A DNA stretch of 64,000 bases from Gillisella vitis (GCF_014204625.1 NZ_JACHLU010000004.1:1-64000); one strand, 5' to 3'; positions 8,699-18,971 are shown, numbered from the stretch's first letter. Notes: a model not told the origin generated them from the sequence alone. Made by a program: numbers and translations.

Positions 8699-9453
8699 CA
8701 TGTTTCAAGGCTGATTATGCGGGCGCGGAGGTTGTTGTCTCTCCGAACCACGGTGAACGTGTCGACGGTGCTGTACCCGATACCCTCATTCTGCATTACA
8801 CCGGAATGCCGAGTGAAGAGGCTGCCGTGTCGTGGCTGTGCAATGCCGAAAGTCAGGTTTCCAGCCATTATCTGGTGCGTGAAAACGGCGATGTGGTGCA
8901 AATGGTGCCGGAAAGCCGCCGGGCATGGCACGCAGGCAAAAGCTTCTGGGCTGGTTTGAGCGACATCAACTCACGCTCGATTGGTATTGAAATCGCCAAT
9001 GCCGGGCATCCATCCCTGCCGGATTATCCTGAAAAGCAGATTGAATCTGTTGCACAATTGTGTCTGGATTGTGCAAAACGCTGGTCGATAGCCCCCGAGA
9101 GGGTGCTGGCGCACTCCGATATTGCCCCTGTGCGCAAGGTGGATCCGGGTGAACATTTTCCTTGGGCGCGCCTCCATGAGATGGGGGTTGGGCACTGGGT
9201 GGAACCGGCCGCCATAGGCGGTGGCCGCTTCTTTAGTCAGGGTGATCAGGGCCAGCCGATAGAGGCCTTGCAGTCCATGCTGTCTTTTTATGGTTATGAC
9301 ATTGACATAAATGGCCAATTTGACGCCAAAACCCTTGGCGTTGTCAAAAGTTTCCAGCTGCATTTTCGCCAGAGCAAAGTGGATGGTGTGGCCGATACAT
9401 CGACCATCGATACGCTGCATCGTCTGCTGGTATCCTTGCCGCGCTTCGCCTGA
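8695..9453 (+). CDS. ampD: N-acetylmuramoyl-L-alanine amidase, AmpD type
   Basis: A zinc amidase that removes the peptide from (1,6-anhydro)muropeptides during peptidoglycan recycling. The amidase_2 domain spans about residues 12-155. The zinc ligands are His34 (LHYTG), His140 (LAHSD) and Asp150, spaced as in AmpD, with a Glu in IGIEI near 99. A C-terminal peptidoglycan-binding helical domain (about 180-250) resembles AmiD-type enzymes, so the site of action could be cytosol or periplasm. There is no signal peptide, which favours the cytosol. It is coupled to djlA by a four-base overlap. Confidence 0.9.
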   Translation: MTCFKADYAGAEVVVSPNHGERVDGAVPDTLILHYTGMPSEEAAVSWLCNAESQVSSHYLVRENGDVVQMVPESRRAWHAGKSFWAGLSDINSRSIGIEIANAGHPSLPDYPEKQIESVAQLCLDCAKRWSIAPERVLAHSDIAPVRKVDPGEHFPWARLHEMGVGHWVEPAAIGGGRFFSQGDQGQPIEALQSMLSFYGYDIDINGQFDAKTLGVVKSFQLHFRQSKVDGVADTSTIDTLHRLLVSLPRFA

Positions 9454-9626
9454 AGGTGGTGGCTCTTTCCTGTGTTTCAAAGCGCGATTTTTGAGCTTAA
9501 AATTACAAATTTTTTCTCGGCCATAGGATTTCCTTATTGCCGCTGTCTAACAGGCTCGCTGAACGGCGGGTTTGACGTCACACGATGATGTCTTCCGCGA
9601 TTATCAACGATGAGGGTGATGAAAAT

Positions 9627-9650
9627 CACCGCTTTTACATAAGCGGTGAA
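9627..9650 (+). other. Hairpin upstream of lytic transglycosylase gene
   Basis: A perfect 9-bp inverted repeat, TCACCGCTT and AAGCGGTGA, with a 6-base loop. It sits 65 bases before the transglycosylase start. No T-run follows, so it is not an obvious terminator. It may be an operator or a leader RNA hairpin. Confidence 0.4.
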
Positions 9651-9714
9651 ACGGAGACGCTTGAGCTATGCTTACCTCTATTTCATTCCCTTTGACTGGA
9701 GACTGAAAAATTTC

Positions 9715-10269
9715 ATGAAAACGCATCTTTTTGCTGCCGCGGCATGCATCGCTATTACTATGCCTGTTGGTTCCTACGCTCATGCCAGTGAGGCTGGCAA
9801 TGTTCCGACCCTGATGGACATGTTGCGTGGAGACAAAGAGCAATCGACGACAAAGGACGATAGCAAGCCTGAGCTGGGGCAAAATGATGGGAAGCGTCCC
9901 TATCATGCGCTGATTTCCTCCTATGCGAAGCAATATGGCGTATCGGCAGAGCTGGCCAGTGCTGTGGTGAAAATCGAGAGCAATTTCAACGCCCGTGCCC
10001 GTGGTGCCCACGGTGAGATCGGGCTGATGCAGATCAAGCCTGCCACGGCCCGCGCCATGGGCTATACCGGCAATACGGCGGGGCTTTATGATCCTGCCAC
10101 CAACCTCAAATATGGTATCAAATATCTGGCCATGGCCCATCAACTGGGCGGCGGCGATATGTGCAGCGCGATTTTGCGCTATAACGCAGGCCATGGTGCG
10201 ACCCGGATGAACCCGACCTCCAGGCGCTATTGCGGCCAGGTGCAGGCCATGATTGGTGAGAAAGCCTGA
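9715..10269 (+). CDS. Secreted lytic transglycosylase (SLT domain)
   Basis: A small periplasmic murein lytic transglycosylase of 184 residues. A signal peptide ends at about AHA-S (residue 24). The SLT domain fills the C-terminal two thirds: catalytic Glu88 in KIESNF, then GEIGLMQIKPATA, NLKYGIKYL and RYNAG. The start at 9715 gives a proper signal peptide and has GGAG upstream; an earlier in-frame start at 9646 would bury the signal. It is the second such enzyme in the window and lies next to ampD, which acts on its products. Confidence 0.92.
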   Translation: MKTHLFAAAACIAITMPVGSYAHASEAGNVPTLMDMLRGDKEQSTTKDDSKPELGQNDGKRPYHALISSYAKQYGVSAELASAVVKIESNFNARARGAHGEIGLMQIKPATARAMGYTGNTAGLYDPATNLKYGIKYLAMAHQLGGGDMCSAILRYNAGHGATRMNPTSRRYCGQVQAMIGEKA

Positions 10270-10340
10270 TGTGAAATCTGAACCGCTATGCTACGCCTTG
10301 GTGATTGAATCGTGGGCGATTGCATTATTCGGGTGTTGAG

Positions 10341-11534
10341 ATGGCGGATCGGATTTTCAAATATATCATTATCGGGCGCGGCATGATGGGCGCGGCGGCG
10401 GCCCGCCACTTGGGCGGGCAAACGGATGGCGTGGCGCTGATTGGCCCGGATGAGCCAGCGGACAAGACCCATCATGACGGCGTGTTTGCCAGCCATTATG
10501 ATGAGGCGCGCATCACGCGCACCATTGATGGCAATCCCGTCTGGGCCAGGCTGGCCAATCGCTCGATTGCGCGCTATCGGGCGATGGAGCAGGAGAGTGG
10601 TGTTGCTTTCTACCACGAGGTGGGATGCCTGATTGTTGCCCCGCAGCCGGGCGGATCGTCCACCTACATTACCAGAGTGCAGGAGGCTGTGTCGCAGCTG
10701 GGTATTGCGACCGAGGCTCTGGATGGGGGCGCTTTGGCCGACAGCTTTCCCTATTTTCAGTTTGAAGCGGGATGTGTTGGTATTCATGAACGCATGAATG
10801 CGGGTTATGTCAATCCGCGGGCCATGGTGGCGGCGCAAACCGTATTGGCCAAAAACGCCGGCGTCACCCTGATCAATGCCACGGCGGCAGAGGTTCGTGA
10901 TGAGGGTGCCTATGTTTCGGTGACAACGGCAGATGGGCGGCTGATAAAGGCTGAGAAGGCGCTGGTGGCTGCCGGTGGCTTTTCCATCGCGCCACAGCTT
11001 TTGCCGCAAAAGCTGGATCTTTCGGTCAATGCCCGCACGGTTGCGTTTTTCGAAATTCCGGATTCGGAACTGGCAAGCTATGCCGGAATGCCGTCGCTGA
11101 TTTACGAGCCTTCAGAGCCGCGGGATCACATTTATCTGTTGCCGCCGGTGCGCTACCCCGATGGCAAGACCTATCTGAAAATCGGCGGCGACCCTGATGA
11201 TCTCAAGATTTTGACAGAACCGGATATGCGGGCATGGTTCAAAAGCGGTGGGCGCGACAGCACCCGCAATCACCTTAAGCGCATTATTGATGGATTGGTA
11301 CCGGGGCTTGCCCATGCGCCGGTGTCCATGGCGGCCTGCGTGACCTCGTTTACGCCCGGTGGCTACCCGGCCATTGGCTTCAGCAGCAGTCCGCGCATTG
11401 GCGTGTTGACGGGTGGATGCGGTGCTGCGGCGAAAAGCTCGGATGAAATTGGCCGTCTGGGAGCGGTGCTGTTGCAGTGTGGCACGCTGGAGGGGGAGGA
11501 TTATCCGGCGGTTTTTGCCCCTGTTTTCACTTGA
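10341..11534 (+). CDS. FAD-dependent oxidoreductase, DAO/monomeric sarcosine oxidase family
   Basis: A flavoenzyme of about 397 residues with the N-terminal dinucleotide motif IIIGRGMMGAAAARHL. A C-terminal stretch (ACVTSFTPGGYPAIGF, then GVLTGGCGAAAKSSDEIG) closes the FAD site in the D-amino-acid oxidase/N-methyltryptophan oxidase superfamily. Family members oxidise secondary or tertiary amines or D-amino acids and release hydrogen peroxide. The substrate cannot be read from the sequence. The ATG at 10341 begins directly at the FAD fold; a TTG 36 bases upstream is less likely. It lies just upstream of the RNase P RNA gene. Confidence 0.85.
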   Translation: MADRIFKYIIIGRGMMGAAAARHLGGQTDGVALIGPDEPADKTHHDGVFASHYDEARITRTIDGNPVWARLANRSIARYRAMEQESGVAFYHEVGCLIVAPQPGGSSTYITRVQEAVSQLGIATEALDGGALADSFPYFQFEAGCVGIHERMNAGYVNPRAMVAAQTVLAKNAGVTLINATAAEVRDEGAYVSVTTADGRLIKAEKALVAAGGFSIAPQLLPQKLDLSVNARTVAFFEIPDSELASYAGMPSLIYEPSEPRDHIYLLPPVRYPDGKTYLKIGGDPDDLKILTEPDMRAWFKSGGRDSTRNHLKRIIDGLVPGLAHAPVSMAACVTSFTPGGYPAIGFSSSPRIGVLTGGCGAAAKSSDEIGRLGAVLLQCGTLEGEDYPAVFAPVFT

Positions 11535-11584
11535 GATGGTGATTGGGGGTGGTGTTTCCTGCACCACTCGTTTAAGCACCGCGA

Positions 11585-11982
11585 ACCAGTCGGCCGGGCA
11601 GCCGCGCTTTACCAATGTCGAAAGACGGTAGGGTGAGGAAAGTCCGGGCTCCACGGAAACACGGTGCCGGATAACGTCCGGCGAGGGCGACCTCAGGGAA
11701 AGTGCCACAGAAAGCAAACCGCCTCGTTTAGCGAGGTCAGGGTGAAAGGGTGGGGTAAGAGCCCACCGCGTCGCTGGTGACAGGGACGGCATGGTAAACC
11801 CCACCGGGAGCAAGACCGAATAGGGATGATGCGGGTGCAGTGAAAACTGCACTACAGCCTGTTTCTGGGCCAGTCATCCGGGTGGGTTGCGAGAGGCGGT
11901 GCGCAAGTACCGTCCCAGATGAATGGCTGCCACGTTCCGGGAAACCGGGGCCATACAAAACCCGGCTTATAGGCCGACTGGT
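11585..11982 (+). ncRNA. rnpB: RNase P RNA, bacterial type A
   Basis: The catalytic RNA of RNase P, which matures the 5' end of tRNAs. The 5' strand ACCAGTCGGCC (11585-11595) pairs with GGCCGACTGGT (11972-11982) to form helix P1. The conserved GAGGAAAGTCCGGGCTCC core lies at about 11635-11652. The conserved 3' core GAGAGG and the ACCCGGCTTATAGGCCGAC end are also present. Length (about 398 nt) is normal. Placement just upstream of mraZ is typical of Rhizobiaceae. Confidence 0.97.
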
Positions 11983-12177
11983 GTTTATTCTCTCATGGTT
12001 TATGCACGATCACGCCGTGATCGATGAGCGAAACCTGTAAAAATACAATCTTTATCAAAGGTTTGCGGTTGTGGCTGCCGTTTTGGCGCGCTCTGAATGC
12101 ATGCTTGCGTAATAACTATTCATTAATCTTAACGGGTTATAAATTTTCAATGCCGTGGTCCGTCTTGGCGGGCCTGT

Positions 12178-12212
12178 TCCCATTGACGCCCATATGGTCC
12201 CATGTTATCCCA
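12178..12212 (-). promoter_or_regulatory. MraZ operator: four TGGGN boxes overlapping the mraZ promoter
   Basis: On the minus strand four 5-base boxes, TGGGA, TGGGA, TGGGC and TGGGA, are separated by exactly five bases each (10-bp period). E. coli MraZ binds direct TGGGN repeats with 5-base spacers upstream of its own gene, so this is a textbook autoregulatory site. A possible promoter lies within it: TTGACG at 12183-12188 and TATCCC at 12206-12211 with a 17-base spacer. The leader to the mraZ start would be about 170 bases. Confidence 0.85.
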
Positions 12213-12388
12213 TAACTGCACTGCCGAGGGGCAATTTGATGCCCCGATATGTGAAGCGAAGAGGCGGACCCTGACGGTTTCGCATCCCCGTTTTTGCGGC
12301 TTGGCAATGGGCATTTCTGCGCACGTGCATTCTATGAGTTGCGGGTATGTGATCCGCGTTGAGGGGCAGGGAGCTGCGGTAAAGAGTC

Positions 12389-12829
12389 ATGAGCCGCTTC
12401 TTGTCCAATGCGACAAACCGGATCGATGCGAAGGGACGGGTTTCCGTGCCAGCGGCGTTCCGTGCTGTGCTGGCGGGCCGGGAGATTCAGGAGCTTTACT
12501 GCTTTCAGGATTTCTTCTTTCCGGCAATCAGCATTGGTGGGCCGGATCTGCTCGAGCGGTACGAGCGTCAGATTGCGCTCGAGGATCCGTTTTCGCCGGT
12601 TGCGAACGAGATGTCGCTCTTGATACACGGGGGCGGCGTGTTTACCCGTCTCGATTCGGAGGGGCGGTTGATGGTCACGGATTTTATCCGCGACTTTACA
12701 GGCATTACCTCCGAGGTGACCTTTGTGGGTCGCTCGGATCATTTTCAGGTGTGGCAGCCGCAGGCGTTTCACGAGGCGCAGGCGGCGGCAAGAAAAGGGC
12801 TGGGGCTGAAAGGCTCACGTCCGGTTTAA
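12389..12829 (+). CDS. mraZ: Transcriptional regulator MraZ
   Basis: A DNA-binding repressor of the dcw operon, 146 residues. It has two AbrB-like SpoVT/MraZ domains. The first motif is [16 protein letters not shown] (about 10-25) and the second is [16 protein letters not shown] (about 88-103), each with the DxxGR core that contacts DNA. It is the first gene of the cluster and sits 177 bases downstream of its likely operator. rsmH follows after 14 bases. A much longer open frame starting at 12202 in another frame is a chance opening and is not the gene. Confidence 0.97.
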   Translation: MSRFLSNATNRIDAKGRVSVPAAFRAVLAGREIQELYCFQDFFFPAISIGGPDLLERYERQIALEDPFSPVANEMSLLIHGGGVFTRLDSEGRLMVTDFIRDFTGITSEVTFVGRSDHFQVWQPQAFHEAQAAARKGLGLKGSRPV

Positions 12830-12843
12830 GGCGGAGAAGCGGA

Positions 12844-13869
12844 ATGATGACGGATCTTGGCGGAGGGATGACTGAAGCCGAAGGCGGACCGGTTCGTCAC
12901 ATTCCGGTTCTTCTCAAAGAGGTTCTTGAGGCGCTGGAGCCGCAGGCCGGAAAAACCATTCTGGATGGCACCTTTGGCGCTGGTGGCTACACTTCGGCCA
13001 TTCTTGCAGCCGGTGCCAATGTTGTTGCGCTGGACCGTGATCCCACAGCCATTGCGGCGGGCCAGGCTCTGGTTGCGGCTCACGCGGGTCATCTGAGCCT
13101 CAATCACACACAGTTTTCCGCACTCGACAGCTTTGCACCCGAAGGTGGGCTGGATGGTATTGTGCTGGATATTGGCGTGTCGTCCATGCAGATTGATGAG
13201 GCTGAGCGCGGCTTTTCGTTCCAGAAAAACGGTCCGCTGGATATGCGCATGTCAGGTGCTGGCGTGTCGGCCGCCGATGTGGTCAATCGGGCCAAGGTTT
13301 CGGACCTGATCCGCATTTTCGGCTTTCTCGGCGAAGAAAAACAGGCAGGCCGCATTGCGCGCGCCATTGAAAAGCGCCGCGCCACCCATCCGTTTGAGAC
13401 CACCCGTGATCTGGCGGGCATGATCGAGATTGTCACGCCGCGCAAGGCCAAGGACAAGATTCACCCTGCAACCCGCGTGTTTCAGGCGCTTCGCGTGTTT
13501 GTCAACGACGAGCTGGGCGAATTGGCGCAGGCCCTGTTTGCCGCCGAGCGGGCATTGAAGCCCGGCGGTCGGCTGGTGGTTGTCACCTTCCATTCGCTGG
13601 AAGATCGCATCGTCAAGAAATTTTTCTCGGACCGTTCCGGCAAGGCAACAGGCTCGCGCCATTTGCCTATGGTTGTTGAGCGTCTGGCGAGTTTTGAACC
13701 CGTGGGCAAGGGGCTGGTTGCGGCCAGCGAAGAAGAGGCTGAGATCAATCCGCGTGCCCGTTCTGCCAAATTGCGTGCTGCCATCAGGACAGTACATCCC
13801 GCCATGAAGGCCGATTTTTCGATTTTCGATCTGCCCGATCTCGCTGAGATCGAACGGCTGGGAGGTTGA
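12844..13869 (+). CDS. rsmH: 16S rRNA (cytosine1402-N4)-methyltransferase RsmH
   Basis: The SAM-dependent enzyme formerly called MraW, which methylates C1402 in the decoding centre of 16S rRNA. From ATG 12844 it has 341 residues. [13 protein letters not shown], the SAM motif [10 protein letters not shown] and the LDRDPTA loop are near the N-terminus; [17 protein letters not shown] follows. [14 protein letters not shown] and [12 protein letters not shown] near the C-terminus complete the family pattern. The start is set by GGAGAAGCGG just upstream. The reading frame stays open for 640 bases before this, across mraZ, without meaning. Confidence 0.97.
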   Translation: MMTDLGGGMTEAEGGPVRHIPVLLKEVLEALEPQAGKTILDGTFGAGGYTSAILAAGANVVALDRDPTAIAAGQALVAAHAGHLSLNHTQFSALDSFAPEGGLDGIVLDIGVSSMQIDEAERGFSFQKNGPLDMRMSGAGVSAADVVNRAKVSDLIRIFGFLGEEKQAGRIARAIEKRRATHPFETTRDLAGMIEIVTPRKAKDKIHPATRVFQALRVFVNDELGELAQALFAAERALKPGGRLVVVTFHSLEDRIVKKFFSDRSGKATGSRHLPMVVERLASFEPVGKGLVAASEEEAEINPRARSAKLRAAIRTVHPAMKADFSIFDLPDLAEIERLGG

Positions 13870-13872
13870 GCG

Positions 13873-14259
13873 ATGCTTCGAACCTTTGACATTGTGATGA
13901 TTGGGGCCATGGCGGCGGCGGCGACCGTGACCTATCAGATCAAGCATAACACCGATGAAAAAGTGCAGGATCTTCGCCGCATTGAGGCCGAAATCAAGCT
14001 CGAGAAAGACACGATTGAGCTGTTACAGGCTGACTGGGCCTTGCTGACCCAGCCGAACCGGCTGGAAAAGCTCACCAATGTCTATCATGATGAGTTGCAG
14101 TTGCAGCAGACCGATCCCAACCAGCTTGCCCGCGCCAATGAATTGCCCATGCTGAAGTCACAGGTTCCTGTACCTCAGCTTCCCGCTGACAAAATAGCAG
14201 ATGGTCGTCCAACTCCACGGCCAACAGATCAGATCACAACCGGATCGGTGGCGCGCTGA
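13873..14259 (+). CDS. ftsL: Cell division protein FtsL
   Basis: A small bitopic inner-membrane protein of the FtsQLB divisome subcomplex, 128 residues. One membrane segment (about 5-22) is followed by a coiled coil (about 28-60), then a Pro-rich tail of about 45 residues. The alphaproteobacterial family motif LLQADWALLTQPNRLEKL is present. Sequence conservation is low in this family, but position between rsmH and ftsI makes the call firm. The stop and the ATG of ftsI share one base (TGATG). Confidence 0.94.
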   Translation: MLRTFDIVMIGAMAAAATVTYQIKHNTDEKVQDLRRIEAEIKLEKDTIELLQADWALLTQPNRLEKLTNVYHDELQLQQTDPNQLARANELPMLKSQVPVPQLPADKIADGRPTPRPTDQITTGSVAR

Positions 14260-16007
14260 TGTCCTTTTTGTCTCGCATGATGCTTTTGAAGAGCAAGGCG
14301 CATTTTTCGGCGGATGTGCGGCGCGGTGCTGTCTCGCGCGGCAAGTCGCGGGCATTTGACGGGGCGGCCAAGCGCAAGGCAGACATGGCCCGTCGGCGGG
14401 TGGGGCTGCTGATGCTCGGTTTTGCGGCGGTCTATGCCATTATCGGCGCACGACTTGTTCAATATGGTTATGCCCACCCCGAAAGCACGTCCAGCATTAT
14501 GCCGCCGGATCGGCTGATGGCGGCGCGTCCCGATATTCTGGACCGCAATGGACAGGTGCTGGCAACAGACATTCGCACCGTGTCGCTGTTTGCCGAGCCG
14601 CACAAGATTGTCGATGCGGATGAGGCGGTGGAAAAGCTGGCAACGGTCCTGCCCGATGTTGACGCCAAGGATATGTATCGCAAGCTGTCGTCAAAATCGC
14701 ATTTCCAGTGGTTGCGCAGGCAGTTGACGCCCAAGCAGCAGAGTCAGATTCTGGCGCTGGGGATTCCGGGTATCGGCTTCCGTCCTGAAATTCGCCGGTT
14801 TTATCCGGGTGGCTCCACGGCTTCTCACATTGTCGGCTTCGTCAATATCGACAATCGTGGCATGGCCGGGATGGAGAAATATATCGACAATCAGGGTTTG
14901 GCGGAACTGGCCGAACTGGGCATGACCAGCAATGCCCGGCTTGAGCCGGTCAAGCTGTCGATTGATCTGCGGGTACAGAATATTGTCCATGATGTGGTGG
15001 CAAACGCGCAGATCAATTTTAAAGGCAAATCGGCCGGTGCCGTGGTGCTGGATGTCGAGACTGGCGAAGTGCTGGGCATGGCATCATACCCGGATTTTGA
15101 CCCCAACAAGCCAGAGGAAGGGGCCAAGGAAGGCTGGTTGAACCGGATGTCGAACGGCACGTTCGAAATGGGCTCGACCTTCAAATCCTTCACGCTGGCG
15201 ATGGGGCTTGATAGCGGACGAATCAAACTGTCGGACACGTTTGATGCCCGCTATCCGATCAAGATCGGTGGGTTTACGATCAAGGATTTCCATGGACAAG
15301 GAACGTTTCTGAGTGTGTCCGACATTTTCAAATACTCCTCCAACATTGGTACGGCCAAAATTATCGACGTTGTCGGCATCCCTGAGCAAAAGGAATATCT
15401 GAACCGTCTGGGCCTGCTGACCAAGATGAAAACCGAGTTGCCGGAAGTGAAAATGCCGTCGCAGCCACGGGAATGGAAGAAGATCAATTCCATCACCATT
15501 TCCTTTGGTCATGGTGTCGCCACCACACCATTGCAGACAGCAGTGGCCGGTGCGGCCCTTGTCAATGGTGGGCGTTTGATTGAGCCGACATTTTTGCCGC
15601 GCACGATTGAGCAGGCGGACGAGGTGGCCGAAGCCGTCCTGAAGCCATCGACCAGCGCTGATATGCGCTATCTGTTTGATTACAACGGTAAGTATGGATC
15701 AGGACGCGGAGCGCGCATACCCGGATTTGATGTCGGTGGCAAAACCGGAACGGCTGATAAGGTCGTGAATGGCCGCTACGACAGCAAGCTGAATTTCAAC
15801 GCCTTTCTGGGGGCTTTTCCGATGAAGAAGCCACGCTATGTCGTGCTGAGCTTCATTGACGAGCCGCTGACAGGGGAAAAGGGTGGCACGATCTCTGCCT
15901 ATACGGCTTTGCCAATTGTTCGTGACATCATCCGCAGAACGGCCCCAATTCTGGGTGTAGAACCTGATTTCAGTGATCTGGGCAACGATATGCTCGTGTC
16001 CTACTGA
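14259..16007 (+). CDS. ftsI: Septal peptidoglycan transpeptidase FtsI (PBP3)
   Basis: The class B penicillin-binding protein that crosslinks septal peptidoglycan together with FtsW. At 582 residues it has a basic cytoplasmic N-terminus, one membrane segment (about 45-65), a PBP dimer domain and a transpeptidase domain. Active-site motifs are STFK (Ser306-Lys309), SSN (360-362) and KTG (495-497). The order and spacing are canonical. It starts one base inside the ftsL stop. Confidence 0.97.
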   Translation: MSFLSRMMLLKSKAHFSADVRRGAVSRGKSRAFDGAAKRKADMARRRVGLLMLGFAAVYAIIGARLVQYGYAHPESTSSIMPPDRLMAARPDILDRNGQVLATDIRTVSLFAEPHKIVDADEAVEKLATVLPDVDAKDMYRKLSSKSHFQWLRRQLTPKQQSQILALGIPGIGFRPEIRRFYPGGSTASHIVGFVNIDNRGMAGMEKYIDNQGLAELAELGMTSNARLEPVKLSIDLRVQNIVHDVVANAQINFKGKSAGAVVLDVETGEVLGMASYPDFDPNKPEEGAKEGWLNRMSNGTFEMGSTFKSFTLAMGLDSGRIKLSDTFDARYPIKIGGFTIKDFHGQGTFLSVSDIFKYSSNIGTAKIIDVVGIPEQKEYLNRLGLLTKMKTELPEVKMPSQPREWKKINSITISFGHGVATTPLQTAVAGAALVNGGRLIEPTFLPRTIEQADEVAEAVLKPSTSADMRYLFDYNGKYGSGRGARIPGFDVGGKTGTADKVVNGRYDSKLNFNAFLGAFPMKKPRYVVLSFIDEPLTGEKGGTISAYTALPIVRDIIRRTAPILGVEPDFSDLGNDMLVSY

Positions 16008-16070
16008 GTTTACTATAAAGCTGGCGGGTTGGCGGCGGTGCCGCTCCGCTTGGCAGGGGGGCAAGTAAAG

Positions 16071-17531
16071 ATGAAACTGCACGACCTCACAGATGGCGCG
16101 CTTCGAGAATTGATCGGTCCGCTCAACAGTTCGCTGGCGGATCTGGAGATGACCGGCCTGACCGCAGATAGCCGCAAAGTGCAGCCCGGCATGATGTTTT
16201 TTGCTCTGGCGGGCGTGAAAGCCGATGGCGTAGAGTTTATAAAGGATGCGGTGGCGCGTGGCGCTGCTGTTGTCGTGTCCTCCACCCCTGTTGATGCTGG
16301 CGTGCCTGTCTTGCTGACCGACCAGCCGCGCCGGGCACTGGCGCTGGCAGCAGCGCGTTTTTATGCGTCTCAGCCACAAACCATGGTGGCCGTGACAGGA
16401 ACGGCAGGCAAAACCTCTGTTGCCTCTTTTGTGCGTCAGATCTGGGCTTATGCCGGTCTCGACAGCGCCCAGATTGGCACCACTGGCGTGATGTCATCGA
16501 AGCGCAATGATTACGGCTCACTGACTACGCCGGACCCGGTGGCGCTGCACAAAATGCTGGCGGAACTGGCGGGCGAGGGCGTGACCCATGCCGCCATGGA
16601 AGCCTCCAGCCACGGGCTGGACCAAAGCCGTCTGGATGGCGTGGTGCTCAAGGCTGCTGCCTTCACCAATCTTGGCCGTGACCATATGGATTATCATCCC
16701 ACAGTGGAGCACTACATGGCCGCCAAGATGCGGCTGTTTGATGTGCTGTTGCCCAAAGGCTCGCCTGCGGTGATTTTTGCTGATGATGAATGGTCGGCGG
16801 AGGCCATTCGCGTTGCCACGGCAGCGGGCCATGATGTGCGCACCGTTGGTCGGGCAGGGACATTTTTGACCCTCAAGCGTGTGGAGCATTCCCGCCACAG
16901 GCAATTTGCCGAAATTCACCACGCAGGCGCGATTTATGAGGTTGATCTGCCGCTGGCGGGAGATTTTCAGATTGCCAATGCATTGGTGGCCGCAGGTCTT
17001 GCGATTGCAACCGGCGTTGCAGTCGAGACCGCCATGAAAGCATTGGAAAAACTGCAAGGGGCGGCTGGACGGCTGGAACTGGTTGCTCAGACAAAGGCAG
17101 GCGCGCTGGCCTATGTGGACTATGCCCATAAGCCGGATGCGCTGGAAAACGTGTTGACAGCCGTGCGTCCTTTCACCAGTGGCCGTATCATTACGGTGTT
17201 TGGCTGCGGTGGTGATCGTGACAAGGGCAAGCGTCCGATCATGGGCGAGATTGCCAACCGTCTGGCCGATATTGTGATTGTCACGGATGATAACCCGCGC
17301 TCGGAGGTGGCGGCAACCATTCGCTCCGAGGTGATGGCGGCAACGCCGAAAGGCATTGAAATTGCGGACCGCGCACAGGCCATTCGGGCAGGCGTTGCCA
17401 TGCTGGCCAGCGGCGATACGTTGATTGTTGCGGGCAAAGGCCATGAGGAAGGCCAGATTGTTGGCACAGAAACATTGCCGTTCTCGGATCATGTCGAAAT
17501 TCGCAAAGCTATGGAGGAATTTCACCCTTGA
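16071..17531 (+). CDS. murE: UDP-N-acetylmuramoyl-L-alanyl-D-glutamate--2,6-diaminopimelate ligase
   Basis: The cytosolic ATP-dependent ligase that adds the third residue, meso-diaminopimelate, to the peptidoglycan precursor. It has 486 residues from ATG 16071, chosen because a run of six G (about 16056-16061) precedes it. Motifs are the ATP loop TGTAGKTS, the YxHK-type motif [11 protein letters not shown], and DNPRSE, the box that specifies diaminopimelate over lysine. Its stop overlaps the TTG start of murF by three bases. Confidence 0.97.
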   Translation: MKLHDLTDGALRELIGPLNSSLADLEMTGLTADSRKVQPGMMFFALAGVKADGVEFIKDAVARGAAVVVSSTPVDAGVPVLLTDQPRRALALAAARFYASQPQTMVAVTGTAGKTSVASFVRQIWAYAGLDSAQIGTTGVMSSKRNDYGSLTTPDPVALHKMLAELAGEGVTHAAMEASSHGLDQSRLDGVVLKAAAFTNLGRDHMDYHPTVEHYMAAKMRLFDVLLPKGSPAVIFADDEWSAEAIRVATAAGHDVRTVGRAGTFLTLKRVEHSRHRQFAEIHHAGAIYEVDLPLAGDFQIANALVAAGLAIATGVAVETAMKALEKLQGAAGRLELVAQTKAGALAYVDYAHKPDALENVLTAVRPFTSGRIITVFGCGGDRDKGKRPIMGEIANRLADIVIVTDDNPRSEVAATIRSEVMAATPKGIEIADRAQAIRAGVAMLASGDTLIVAGKGHEEGQIVGTETLPFSDHVEIRKAMEEFHP

Positions 17532-18961
17532 GCTTTCTTTGGACCATTGATGAAATGGTGGCTGCCATGCATGGGCGGCCATTGGGAATCATGCCTGCGG
17601 GTATTACGGGCATTTCCATTGACAGCCGCACCATTCAGCCCGGCGAAGCGTTTTTTGCCATCAAGGGCGATCGGGTTGACGGCCATAACTATGCCAGCAT
17701 CGCGGTTGCCAATGGCGCATCGCTGATGGTGGTCAATGAAGCCAAGCTGCCTGCACTTGGCCGCCTCACCGTGCCAATGATTGTGGTGGAAGATGTGTTG
17801 CAGGCATTGGGCAGGCTGGCTTTGGCCGCCCGCGCCCGCTCGCGCGCCCATATCATTGCCGTGACAGGTTCTGTTGGCAAAACCACCACCAAGGAAATGC
17901 TGCGGCAGGTGCTGGCTCCCTCTGGTGAGGTTCATGCCGCTGTTGCTTCCTTTAACAACCATTGGGGCGTGCCGCTGACTCTGGCGCGAATGCCCGCCAG
18001 TGCCGAATATGGTGTGTTTGAAATCGGCATGAACCATGCCGGTGAAATCACCCCGCTGGTGCAGATGGTGCGTCCGCATCTGGCGATCATCACCACCATT
18101 GCGCCAGCACACCTTGGCAATTTTAACAGCGTTGATGAAATCGCTGATGCCAAGGCCGAGATTTTCGCAGGTCTTGTGGATGGCGGTCTTGTGCTGCTCA
18201 ATCACGACAATCCCTATTTTGAATATCTTGCGGGCAAGGCGCGTGAGGCCGATGTTTACGGCATTCACTCTTTTGGCCAACATGCCAAGGCAGAGTTTCG
18301 TCTGGCGGAGTTTGATGGCGGGGCGGAAAGCTCCACCGTCTGGGCAATGATCGATGGCGAAACCCGCGAGGTGGTGATTGGCGCACCGGGTCGCCACATT
18401 GCTGAAAATGCCATGGCGGCGCTCGGCGTTGTGCGGTTGCTGGGGGCGGATATGGATGGTGCTATCGATGCACTGGCCAGTCTGTCTGCCGTCAAGGGAC
18501 GCGGTCAACGCCATCGGTTGCGCACACATAACGGCCTTCTGACACTGATTGACGAGAGCTACAATGCCAATCCCGCCTCCATGCGTGCGGCCATTGCCGT
18601 GCTGGCGACTGCCCAGCCCCATGGTGATGGGCGGCGCGTGGCGATTTTGGGCGATATGCTCGAAATGGGCGAGTTCTCCGGTGAGCTTCATGCCGAATTG
18701 AGCGGGCCCTTGCTGGCGGCGGGCATTGAACATGTCTGGCTGGCTGGCCCTGAAATGGCCGCGTTGAAAGCGCAATTGCCAGAGAGTGTTTCGGCAATCT
18801 GGTTTGAAACCACCGATGAACTGGCCGCTTACGCGCTTACAGCCGTGCATGGTGGCGATGTCGTGATGGTAAAATCCTCTCTTGGCCTCGGTTTTGGCAA
18901 GATTGTCGCCGTGCTGCTTGACAAGTACCCCTCATTGGACGACACCCGCCGCCCAGAATAG
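17528..18961 (+). CDS. murF: UDP-N-acetylmuramoyl-tripeptide--D-alanyl-D-alanine ligase
   Basis: Adds D-Ala-D-Ala to the UDP-MurNAc-tripeptide in the cytosol, 477 residues. The ATP loop is [13 protein letters not shown], with [11 protein letters not shown] and IGMNHAGEI as substrate and metal motifs and [10 protein letters not shown] in the C-terminal domain. The start appears to be the rare codon TTG at 17528: it overlaps the murE stop, has GGAGG about ten bases upstream, and gives the N-terminus usual for rhizobial MurF. The next ATG is at 17555 and would remove nine conserved residues. Confidence 0.96.
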   Translation: MSFLWTIDEMVAAMHGRPLGIMPAGITGISIDSRTIQPGEAFFAIKGDRVDGHNYASIAVANGASLMVVNEAKLPALGRLTVPMIVVEDVLQALGRLALAARARSRAHIIAVTGSVGKTTTKEMLRQVLAPSGEVHAAVASFNNHWGVPLTLARMPASAEYGVFEIGMNHAGEITPLVQMVRPHLAIITTIAPAHLGNFNSVDEIADAKAEIFAGLVDGGLVLLNHDNPYFEYLAGKAREADVYGIHSFGQHAKAEFRLAEFDGGAESSTVWAMIDGETREVVIGAPGRHIAENAMAALGVVRLLGADMDGAIDALASLSAVKGRGQRHRLRTHNGLLTLIDESYNANPASMRAAIAVLATAQPHGDGRRVAILGDMLEMGEFSGELHAELSGPLLAAGIEHVWLAGPEMAALKAQLPESVSAIWFETTDELAAYALTAVHGGDVVMVKSSLGLGFGKIVAVLLDKYPSLDDTRRPE

Positions 18962-18971
18962 ACTTAAATAA

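Noticed and set aside
11546..11570. Small hairpin before RNase P RNA as a terminator of the oxidoreductase gene
   Set aside because: The GTGGTG/CACCAC stem is only six pairs and lacks T's.
12202..13869. A 555-codon open frame covering mraZ and rsmH
   Set aside because: Its first 640 bases cross the mraZ operator and read mraZ out of frame; only the part from 12844 is a known protein (RsmH).
17522..18850. A 442-codon frame on the minus strand
   Set aside because: Antisense to murF; a by-product of codon bias.
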